Source: DASYFG01 sp036498565 | GTDB lineage: Bacteria > Bacillota > Bacilli > Lactobacillales > Lactobacillaceae | Direction of reading: 5' to 3' | DNA: 64,000 nucleotides | NCBI GenBank assembly: GCA_036498565.1 | Contig: DASYFG010000004.1 | Location: 558,001 to 622,000 of the forward strand | Shown here: piece by piece, positions 58,163 to 64,000 of the stretch | Position numbering within the stretch: position 1 is the stretch's first letter | How the letters are laid out: each line of letters opens with the position of its first letter | Translations under genes and position numbers: made by a program | The notes under the pieces: model-generated | Seen by the model: the letters and a program-made list of their open reading frames with translations, nothing else | Databases searched by the model: none | Told to the model about the DNA's origin: nothing

Positions 58163-58792
58163 TTAACTCAACTGTTGATGTTCAGCTAAACTCCAGTATT
58201 GCCAAGCCGTCACAACAAATGAATCAATCAACGGCAATTCCAAATCACTGGCAATGCGCATGAGCCGTTGTGAAAATTGAATATCTGCCTGCGACGGTTG
58301 GACGTGTCCGCTCGGATGGTTGTGCGCAATCATGATGGCGTAAGCATTCAATTGTAGCGCCCGCTGGAAAATTTCACGCGGCGAAGCCTGTACTTTGGTC
58401 AGCGTGCCAACAAAAATCACCTCCCACCCCAACACATCCAATTGCGCATCTAACAAAACTAGCCACAACTGTTCTTGGCGCTGTTCGCCCAAACGACTTT
58501 GGAGCATCGTGCCAATATCGTTAGCGTAGCGCGCATTTAATAACTTTGGCGGCGTGGCAAAGGCGACTAGTTGCCCAAGTTGAATAGCTTGCCAAAGCGC
58601 AGCAAATTGCGGATGCTGGGCCTCAAAGCGTGTAATTTGCTCAGCAGTTGCGGATTTGACGGCAACAAGCGACGGGAAATGATGCCAAAAATCAGCCACC
58701 ATGTCCAGCGGCAAACCAACCGCGGCAAAATAAGCTTGCAAATGCGTCTGCGCTTGTAATTGTTGCGAATTTTCTTGCATGTGATCATTCAT
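58163..58792 (-). CDS. radC: RadC-family JAB/MPN-domain protein
   Basis: 209 residues. JAMM metal motif IAHNHPSGHVQPSQAD (about 148-163, two His and Asp) with the upstream Glu in the VIFVGTLTKVQASPREIFQRAL segment region. RadC proteins are often named DNA repair proteins, but a repair role is not supported by newer work in the family. I chose ATG 58792 (MNDHMQ) with GAGG 8 nt upstream. The N-terminal helix-hairpin-helix part is shorter than in B. subtilis RadC. Confidence 0.9.
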   Translation of the reverse strand: MNDHMQENSQQLQAQTHLQAYFAAVGLPLDMVADFWHHFPSLVAVKSATAEQITRFEAQHPQFAALWQAIQLGQLVAFATPPKLLNARYANDIGTMLQSRLGEQRQEQLWLVLLDAQLDVLGWEVIFVGTLTKVQASPREIFQRALQLNAYAIMIAHNHPSGHVQPSQADIQFSQRLMRIASDLELPLIDSFVVTAWQYWSLAEHQQLS

Positions 58793-58854
58793 TTTGCGTT
58801 CCTCTACTTTATTAGACGAGCGAGCGCGCCGATTATCTTTTATGCCACAAAAAA

Positions 58855-58870
58855 AGCGACCAACGTCGCT
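58855..58870 (-). terminator. Terminator of the phosphoesterase gene
   Basis: 6-bp stem AGCGAC/GTCGCT with loop CAAC and seven T on the minus strand, overlapping the stop codon. Confidence 0.85.
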
Positions 58871-59720
58871 ACACGCCAGCATTCCCGGGTAAACCCGTTG
58901 TCTTTTCTAATTCAAATCCCGTTTGTGCCACCGCCGCTTTTTGCGCCTCAGATAACTGACGGTCGATATTTGGAATGTCAAATTTTGCTAGCACATCGGC
59001 ATAAGTCAAATCGTGCGCATTCAAATATTCCACCAACAGCGCTAATTCATGACGTTGTTGGGCCGTTGGTTTGTTAATCGTAATCGTCTCATCAAACGCC
59101 CGCTCAATTGACCGATCAAAACGCTTATTTTCCGATTCAATCGCATAATTGTCAGCAATCAGCGCGACGCGCTGGGCTAAAATCTCGGCCAATTCATCAA
59201 ATGACATCGGCTGACCAAACGGACGTGCCTGCATAATCAACGAACCTAATGACACATTGACCATGCCCGCAGATTGATATTCCGCTTCATGAATGTGCCC
59301 ATGCACCGACACAATCGGATACGGCAAATCTTGGGCATAATGACTCAACCAAGCTTGTTGCCCATTAATTTTGATCGCTTTTGCTGTTTCGACGACTTCA
59401 ATGACACCCGTTTCGGGTGTTTTGAGCGCCGCTTTGAGTTGATCACTATGATCGTGATTGCCTTTGAAAAAGATTTTTTGGCCATTGAGACGAATTAATT
59501 GGTCAACAAAATCTTGTTTTTTACGGTACATGCCCAAATCACCAAGAAAATACACCGTGTCAGCCGGGGTGACGGTGGCATTCCACATCTGCTCTAAATG
59601 TGCATCCATGTTGGCAATCGTGGGCTCAATGCCCAATTGCCGCAAACTTTCCGCACGTGATTTATCAAAATATAAAATTTTTTCGTGATTAAAATGCGTG
59701 TCTGAAATAATGTAGTTCAT
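58869..59720 (-). CDS. Calcineurin-like metallophosphoesterase
   Basis: 283 residues. Metallophosphatase motifs: SDTHFNH (about 6-12), GDLG, KGNHDH (about 87-92), LSHYAQ and VHGHIHE. The first about 175 residues form the catalytic domain; the remaining about 100 residues are helical and acidic/basic mixed, unlike the short phage-type phosphoesterases. Substrate unknown. I prefer ATG 59720 (MNYIISDTHF), though its ribosome site is weak: a GGAG lies 17 nt upstream, and a GTG at 59750 is possible. Confidence 0.82.
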   Translation of the reverse strand: MNYIISDTHFNHEKILYFDKSRAESLRQLGIEPTIANMDAHLEQMWNATVTPADTVYFLGDLGMYRKKQDFVDQLIRLNGQKIFFKGNHDHSDQLKAALKTPETGVIEVVETAKAIKINGQQAWLSHYAQDLPYPIVSVHGHIHEAEYQSAGMVNVSLGSLIMQARPFGQPMSFDELAEILAQRVALIADNYAIESENKRFDRSIERAFDETITINKPTAQQRHELALLVEYLNAHDLTYADVLAKFDIPNIDRQLSEAQKAAVAQTGFELEKTTGLPGNAGV

Positions 59721-59743
59721 GTTTTGATTGTAACATACTCCGT

Positions 59744-60295
59744 TTACCACAAGTCGATGGCAGAAAATAATAATAGTCCTGCTACCAAACCATTAATTAG
59801 CCGATAATGTGCATTATAATAACTGCGCAACGCAACGCCCGCGCCTGTCCATGTAAGTGTTCCCAGGACACTAATCCCCACCATTATTAACCACTTTACC
59901 AGCAAATGTTCATTCAGCACGGCAAAACCTGTTAAACCGGTTAAGGTAAAAAGATACACTTTAACGTTCACAAACTGGAGCATAATACCCGTTTTCAAGG
60001 TGACAACTTGCGCTTGAACGGCACCAACTTTTTCCGACACCATCACGTGATAAGCTAAGTAAATGAGATACACCGTACCAATCATGCGTAAGCTCACTAA
60101 AATCCAAGAAATTTTCATCAAATATTGACCGATCAAGGCCACAATGAGATAAATCACTGTCATGCCGATGCCAATTCCTAAATTATAGGGCAATGACCGT
60201 TTAAAACCAACTTTTTGGCCACTCGTTAAACCCAAAACTGTATTGGGACCTGGTGTAAAAGACATGACCAGCACAAATAAAACAAATTCTAACAT
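59744..60295 (-). CDS. LysE-family amino-acid exporter
   Basis: 183 residues with about five to six membrane helices. The LysE/RhtB signature is at the N-terminus: FTPGPNTVLGLTSGQKVGFKRS (about 12-33), and NVKVYLFTLTGLTGF lies in the second half. Such carriers export amino acids or related compounds. I chose ATG 60295 (MLEFVLF) behind AAAAGGAG. It is divergent from a MarR-type gene with palindromic sites between them, which suggests local control. Confidence 0.88.
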   Translation of the reverse strand: MLEFVLFVLVMSFTPGPNTVLGLTSGQKVGFKRSLPYNLGIGIGMTVIYLIVALIGQYLMKISWILVSLRMIGTVYLIYLAYHVMVSEKVGAVQAQVVTLKTGIMLQFVNVKVYLFTLTGLTGFAVLNEHLLVKWLIMVGISVLGTLTWTGAGVALRSYYNAHYRLINGLVAGLLLFSAIDLW

Positions 60296-60309
60296 AGATC
60301 TCCTTTTAG

Positions 60310-60368
60310 TTGCATATGCAATAATTTTTGATAAAAAGAATTTTACCATGATATAATTGCAAATACAA
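60310..60368. promoter_or_regulatory. Divergent lysE-like/marR control region with palindromic operators
   Basis: Perfect 12-bp palindrome TTGCATATGCAA (60310-60321) beside the lysE-like gene and a degenerate copy TTGCAAATACAA (60357-60368) overlapping the -10 of the marR promoter (-35 TTGATA 60328-60333, spacer 18, -10 TATAAT 60352-60357). Likely binding sites of the MarR-type product. Confidence 0.7.
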
Positions 60369-60397
60369 TAATATTTTAAAAAGGAGTTTTGTTTTGT

Positions 60398-60799
60398 ATG
60401 TTTAAAATCATCCGCACCATCGGCGCCATCACGCGCACGATTCAAATGGATTCCAACGAGAAATTTCGCCCCTTAAACCTTAACAACAACCTTTTTATTT
60501 ACATCATCCGCGTTGTTGAACAACCGGGGATGTTTTTAGCTGAATTAGCGGATAGTGTTCAGATTGATCGTGCCACAAGTTTTCGAACGGTCAAAAAATT
60601 AACTCAGCTGGGTTATTTAACTCTACAAGATGATCAAGATAACAAAAAAATAAAGCGAGTCTTTCCCACCGAAAAAGCACACACACTTTATCCAGAATTG
60701 CATGCCTACGAGGCGAAACAATCGGCGCAACTTTTGGCAAATCTATCCGAAAAAGAAAAAGAAACTTTAGCACAATTACTCGACAAATTGCATTACTAA
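60398..60799 (+). CDS. MarR-family transcriptional regulator
   Basis: 133 residues. Winged-helix MarR fold with LAELADSVQIDRATSFRTVKKLTQLGYL (about 46-73; recognition helix near RATSFRTVKKL) and wing LQDDQDNKKIKRVFPT. Probably represses itself and the divergent LysE-type exporter gene. I chose ATG 60398; AAGGAG lies 11 nt upstream, and an in-frame TTG at 60389 is too close to that site. It ends at a bidirectional terminator shared with the ABC-F gene. Confidence 0.87.
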   Translation: MFKIIRTIGAITRTIQMDSNEKFRPLNLNNNLFIYIIRVVEQPGMFLAELADSVQIDRATSFRTVKKLTQLGYLTLQDDQDNKKIKRVFPTEKAHTLYPELHAYEAKQSAQLLANLSEKEKETLAQLLDKLHY

Positions 60800-60830
60800 G
60801 TACCGCAACAGTTTTATAAATAACAAAAAA

Positions 60831-60847
60831 GCAGACTATTCGTCTGC
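60831..60847. terminator. Bidirectional terminator between marR and the ABC-F gene
   Basis: 6-bp stem GCAGAC/GTCTGC extended by A-T pairs, 5-nt loop, six A on the left and five T on the right. Confidence 0.9.
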
Positions 60848-60853
60848 TTTTTC

Positions 60854-62476
60854 TTAATACAACGCTTTCACTTTTTGTTGAATCGTGTCTGAGTTAATAA
60901 ATTCGTCGTATGTTGTGTCAACTTGGTCAACGACACCTTTGGCGCTGACTTCGATGATGTGGTTGGCCGTTGTGGCCAAGATTTCGTGGTCGTGACTGGT
61001 CATCAAAATGGCGCCCTTAAAGTCAACCAACGCATCGTTCAAGCTTTGGATTGATTCCAAATCCAAGTGGTTGGTTGGGTCGTCCATTACCAAAACGTTA
61101 GCTTTGAGCAACATCATTTTGGCCAAAACAACACGCACTTTTTCACCACCGGAAAGCACTTTGATTTGCTTGACACCGTCATCCCCGCGGAACAACAATT
61201 GTCCCAACATGCCGCGCAAGCTGGTGTTGTCTTTTTGATCTTCATCGGCAAAATCACGCAACCAGTCGACGATTGTCGCTTCTGGCTTGTCAAAGTTGTC
61301 ATTCAAATCTTTGGCAATGTAAGATTGTGTCGTAGTAACACCCCAAGTTACCGTGCCCGAATCTGGTTCCATTGTCCCGGCCAAAATTTGCATCAAGGTC
61401 GTTGTTGCCAAATCTGACTTTGACAAAAAGGCAATTTTGTCGCCCGGACGGCCGATAAATGAAATGTTGTCCAACACTTTTTCGCCATCAATTGACTTAG
61501 ACACGTTGTCAACACGCACCATGTCGTTACCGATTTCGCGGCGCAACGGGAAGTTGATAAATGGATATTTACGTGAAGATGGCTTGATGTCATCCAACGT
61601 GATTTTGTCCAATTGCTTCTTACGCGCGGTGGCTTGAGAAGACTTTGAGGCGTTGGCTGAGAAACGCGCGATAAAGGCTTGCAATTCTTTGATTTGCTCT
61701 TCTTTTTTCGCGTTTTGTTGACTGGCCAAACGTTGCGCCAATTCAGATGATTCACGCCAGAAGTCATAGTTACCAACGAATTGCGTGATTTTACCAAAGT
61801 CCACGTCCAAAATGTTGGTTGACACTTGGTTCAAGAAGTGACGGTCGTGGGAAACAACCAACACCAAATTAGGATAATCAGCCAAAAAGTTTTCCAACCA
61901 ATTGATTGTTTGCACGTCCAAACCGTTCGTTGGTTCGTCCAACACCAAAATATCAGGATTACCAAACAAAGCTTGCGCCAACAAGACTTTAATCTTGTCG
62001 TTTTCCGTCAATTCGCTCATCAACGTTGCATGCATGCTGTCGTCAATGCCCATGTTTTGCAACAATTGGCCGGCTTCGTAGTCAGCTTCCCAACCACCTA
62101 ATTCCGCAAATTCCGCTTCCAAATCCGCGGCTTTGATACCGTCTTCTTCAGTGAAATCTTCTTTGGCATACAAGACATCTTTTTCTTGCATTACCGCATA
62201 CAAACGGTCGTGACCTTGAATCACCGTGTCCAAAACCGTAAAGGCGTCAAAAGCAAAGTGGTCTTGTTGCAAACTTGACATCCGTGAGTTTGGCGCAATC
62301 GTAATGTGGCCGGTTGTTGGTTGCAATTCACCTTGCAACAACTTCAAAAACGTTGATTTACCAGCCCCGTTGGCACCAATAATACCATACGTGTTGCCTG
62401 GATTTAGTTGTAAGTTGACATCGTCATAAAGTTTCTTACCTGAAAAGGCAAAAGACATCTCTGAAACAGTGATCAA
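60854..62476 (-). CDS. ABC-F family ATPase (YbiT/YkpA type)
   Basis: 540 residues: two ABC domains joined by a linker of about 75 residues (KKEEQIKELQAFIARFSANAS region), no membrane part. Domain 1 has Walker A GANGAGKST and Walker B LVLDEPTNGLD, but its signature reads SELTENDK, not LSGGQ. Domain 2 has a degenerate Walker A region (SKSDLATTT) and a good LSGGEK and LVMDDPTNHLD. ABC-F proteins act on the ribosome. The start is TTG at 62476: GGAGGA lies 7 nt upstream, and an earlier TTG at 62491 overlaps that site. Confidence 0.88.
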   Translation of the reverse strand: MITVSEMSFAFSGKKLYDDVNLQLNPGNTYGIIGANGAGKSTFLKLLQGELQPTTGHITIAPNSRMSSLQQDHFAFDAFTVLDTVIQGHDRLYAVMQEKDVLYAKEDFTEEDGIKAADLEAEFAELGGWEADYEAGQLLQNMGIDDSMHATLMSELTENDKIKVLLAQALFGNPDILVLDEPTNGLDVQTINWLENFLADYPNLVLVVSHDRHFLNQVSTNILDVDFGKITQFVGNYDFWRESSELAQRLASQQNAKKEEQIKELQAFIARFSANASKSSQATARKKQLDKITLDDIKPSSRKYPFINFPLRREIGNDMVRVDNVSKSIDGEKVLDNISFIGRPGDKIAFLSKSDLATTTLMQILAGTMEPDSGTVTWGVTTTQSYIAKDLNDNFDKPEATIVDWLRDFADEDQKDNTSLRGMLGQLLFRGDDGVKQIKVLSGGEKVRVVLAKMMLLKANVLVMDDPTNHLDLESIQSLNDALVDFKGAILMTSHDHEILATTANHIIEVSAKGVVDQVDTTYDEFINSDTIQQKVKALY

Positions 62477-62531
62477 GCTCGTGTCCTCCAAAAAGGCCGT
62501 TAAACGGCAATAATAATTTCATTGTATCAAA

Positions 62532-62553
62532 AAAAGCGACACTTGTCGCTTTT
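62532..62553 (-). terminator. Terminator of the CAP-domain gene
   Basis: 9-bp stem AAAAGCGAC/GTCGCTTTT, loop ACTT, T-run on the minus strand, overlapping the stop codon. Confidence 0.88.
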
Positions 62554-63217
62554 AATTTGAACGGCCGACTGTGACCAAGGCACCATTTTTGCGAACTTGC
62601 CCAAAACCAATCGCCGTGGCATTGCGGTCAATAATCCAATTACGATGACCGGGTGCGCCCGCCATGCGGTTACCGCCGATATTTTCATTGTACCAAGCCG
62701 ACACCATTGAGCTGCCCGACATACTGCGCCAAGTGTTTAACACCACTTCATTTGCCGTCCAAAAATGGTTTGGTGGCAGAATGGCGCCGTATTGATAATA
62801 AGCACGGTGGGCGCGTGAATTGGCTAAAGTCGTTTGCGAACGGGTCAAATGCACCGCGCGTGCGCCGGACCAACTGCGATATTTGTTCACTTGATTTAAC
62901 ATTTGCTGGCGAATGTCTTGCCACTGGTATGTCAAAATTTTATCATAGCGAATCGTTTTATTAGCCGCGTGCACCGAAAAACGAACCCCTGTAACGCCAG
63001 GTGAATACAGTTGATAGCCTTTGACAACCGGTGCTTTAACCCAGTTGGTGCGGTTTTTGTTAAATGTGTAAGTTTTGGTGGCAATGCGTTTATTGTTATC
63101 ATCAACCAAATACAAATGCGCTTTGTAAGTCCCCACTTTACTTGCGTGCGCGGTATTTGGGATGGCCCCCACCAACAACATGATTGCAATCAGCCAACAA
63201 GCATAGACTTGTTTCAT
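62552..63217 (-). CDS. Secreted CAP-domain (SCP/PR-1) protein
   Basis: 221 residues. Signal peptide (1-about 26, ending NTAHAS), a MucBP-like N-terminal module (about 28-90, YKAHLYLVDDNNKR) and a C-terminal CAP domain with LNQVNKYRSWSGA, YNENIGGN and GHRNWIID, the family signature positions. Function in bacteria is not settled; surface or extracellular role is inferred. I chose ATG 63217 with GGAG 9 nt upstream. It lies just below acpP but behind a terminator. Confidence 0.87.
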   Translation of the reverse strand: MKQVYACWLIAIMLLVGAIPNTAHASKVGTYKAHLYLVDDNNKRIATKTYTFNKNRTNWVKAPVVKGYQLYSPGVTGVRFSVHAANKTIRYDKILTYQWQDIRQQMLNQVNKYRSWSGARAVHLTRSQTTLANSRAHRAYYQYGAILPPNHFWTANEVVLNTWRSMSGSSMVSAWYNENIGGNRMAGAPGHRNWIIDRNATAIGFGQVRKNGALVTVGRSN

Positions 63218-63249
63218 ACAATTGTTCTCCGAAATCATGTGATACAAAA

Positions 63250-63269
63250 AAATCGCCCGAGGGCGATTT
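63250..63269 (-). terminator. Terminator of plsX-acpP
   Basis: Perfect 9-bp stem AAATCGCCC/GGGCGATTT with a 2-nt nominal loop (really 4), T-run on the minus strand. Confidence 0.88.
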
Positions 63270-63276
63270 GCACAAT

Positions 63277-63528
63277 TTATGCTGCAGAGTGCGCCACAAT
63301 GTAATCAACTGTTTGACCCAAAGTTACCAAATCAGCTGCATCTTCATCTGAAATTTCAACATCAAACATGTCTTCAACTTCCAAAATCAACTCCACAAAG
63401 TCGATTGAGTCTGCATCAATGTCTGTCAAAAAGTTCAATTCAGGCGTGATTGTATCGCGCTTAACGCTGAAACGTTGTGCGATTTCATCTGCGAGTTGAT
63501 TGTAAATTGCTTCTTTGTCTTGAGCCAT
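63277..63528 (-). CDS. acpP: Acyl carrier protein
   Basis: 83-residue four-helix carrier for fatty-acid and phospholipid synthesis. The phosphopantetheine site is DADSIDFVELILEVED (Ser near residue 41). It follows plsX, which uses acyl-ACP. No Shine-Dalgarno lies in the 10 nt before the ATG; GGAGGA is found 32 nt upstream, beyond a stable hairpin. Confidence 0.95.
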   Translation of the reverse strand: MAQDKEAIYNQLADEIAQRFSVKRDTITPELNFLTDIDADSIDFVELILEVEDMFDVEISDEDAADLVTLGQTVDYIVAHSAA

Positions 63529-63538
63529 GATAGTTAGC

Positions 63539-63566
63539 GTAAGGGCACGCGCCCTTACATTCCTCC
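63539..63566 (-). promoter_or_regulatory. Shine-Dalgarno plus hairpin spacer of acpP
   Basis: GGAGGA (63561-63566), two bases, then an 8-bp perfect hairpin GTAAGGGC-GCGT-GCCCTTAC (63539-63558). With the hairpin folded, the distance to the ATG shortens from 32 to 12 nt. Read linearly, the bases after the Shine-Dalgarno form ATG TAA, a start-stop. Confidence 0.65.
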
Positions 63567-63620
63567 GTATTTTTCAATACACTCACTTTAACATTTTCTT
63601 AAACAATTAACAACCGTTAT

Positions 63621-64000
63621 TTAAGCATTTGCTTGTTCGTTCAATTCGTTTTTGGCCGCACTCAATTCGGCTTGGTGTTCGTCCACATATGTTTTGATGT
63701 GTGGTACCAAATCAGATGCCACCATTGAGCGAATTTGGCCAATCGTGTTTGAAACAACTTCTGCTTTGGCTGAACCGTGGGCTTTGACAACTGGCGCATT
63801 CACGCCCAAAATCACGGCGCCACCGGCTTTTTCATAGTCCAACGTGTTTGCTAATTTTTTGAAAACTGGTTTTAACAACAAAGCCCCGACTTTTGCCAAA
63901 AGACCGGCTTCACCGATTGCTTGTTTCAAGAAGTTGATAATCGTCAAAGCCGTGCCTTCCGTGGCTTTCAAAGCGGCGTTCCCAGAAAAACCATCCGCCA
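63621..64000 (-). CDS. plsX: Phosphate acyltransferase PlsX, C-terminal part (cut by window edge)
   Basis: The last about 126 residues of PlsX, which makes acyl-phosphate from acyl-ACP for phosphatidic acid synthesis. The first visible residues are ADGFSGNAALKATEG, the conserved DGFxGNxxLKxxEG motif, and GGAVILGVNAPVVKAHGSA follows. The N-terminus lies beyond the right edge. plsX-acpP order supports a phospholipid synthesis unit. Confidence 0.94.
   Translation of the reverse strand, partial: ADGFSGNAALKATEGTALTIINFLKQAIGEAGLLAKVGALLLKPVFKKLANTLDYEKAGGAVILGVNAPVVKAHGSAKAEVVSNTIGQIRSMVASDLVPHIKTYVDEHQAELSAAKNELNEQANA

Overview
The window is a stretch of core chromosome from a heterofermentative lactic acid bacterium. 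Gene content, gene order and protein sequence point to Leuconostocaceae, most likely Weissella: rpoY-rnjA, the fmt-rsmB-prpC-pknB run, rodZ-pgsA beside an M16 peptidase pair, mreBCD next to radC, and a maltodextrin ABC system with two GH13 enzymes. The genus is an inference; no 16S gene is present. Almost all genes lie on the minus strand, so transcription runs right to left.

Layout from left to right. 1-3.4 kb: Ser/Thr kinase (cut by the edge), PP2C phosphatase, rsmB, fmt. 3.4-7.7 kb: tRNA-Glu(TTC), thiol peroxidase, a PsiE-like protein coupled to a protein with a RelB/DinJ-like N-terminus, nusB, an Asp23 protein, efp, a MarR regulator. 7.9-9.8 kb (plus strand): rpoY-rnjA. 9.9-18.0 kb: maltodextrin operon with a cre site. 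18.1-22.7 kb: ABC-2 exporter, XRE regulator with a membrane protein, sdpR-sdpI, and a VanX-type dipeptidase on the plus strand. 22.8-28.0 kb: rplS, pnuC, udk, acetolactate decarboxylase, CPBP protease, GDPD and a sortase-like protein. 28.1-31.5 kb: ROK kinase and a cellobiose-type PTS EIIC under an elaborate promoter, then an EndA-type nuclease. 31.6-44.6 kb: engB, clpX, tig, ruvAB, mutSL, rny, recA, pgsA. 44.6-49.5 kb: rodZ, two M16 peptidases, cardiolipin synthase. 49.5-53 kb: surface island with a Tyr-rich repeat protein and a C39-like peptidase. 53-55.6 kb: amino-acid ABC transporter behind a T-box leader. 55.6-58.8 kb: mreBCD and radC. 58.9-64 kb: phosphoesterase, LysE exporter with a divergent MarR, ABC-F protein, CAP-domain protein, acpP and the end of plsX.

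The most interesting signal is a family of four dispersed intergenic elements of 127-130 bp, at 6469-6600, 7710-7837, 13256-13387 and 33395-33523. They share end sequences (AGAGTG...GCACGTTTC). They also share one folded architecture: an outer stem, a 6-8 bp hairpin, a long stem split by a 3x3 or 4x4 internal loop, and a distal hairpin. Arm sequences differ between copies while pairing is kept, and G-U pairs fit only one strand. I do not recognise the family. The next strongest signals are a T-box leader carrying two antiterminator/terminator modules behind one decoding stem I (probable His specifier), and a Tyr-rich repeat surface gene flanked by 32-nt direct repeats (30/32 identical). Others are a pair of perfect TGTTACnGTAACA palindromes upstream of the PTS gene, and a hairpin between the Shine-Dalgarno and the start codon of acpP.

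There is no insertion sequence, CRISPR array, prophage or rRNA operon in the window.
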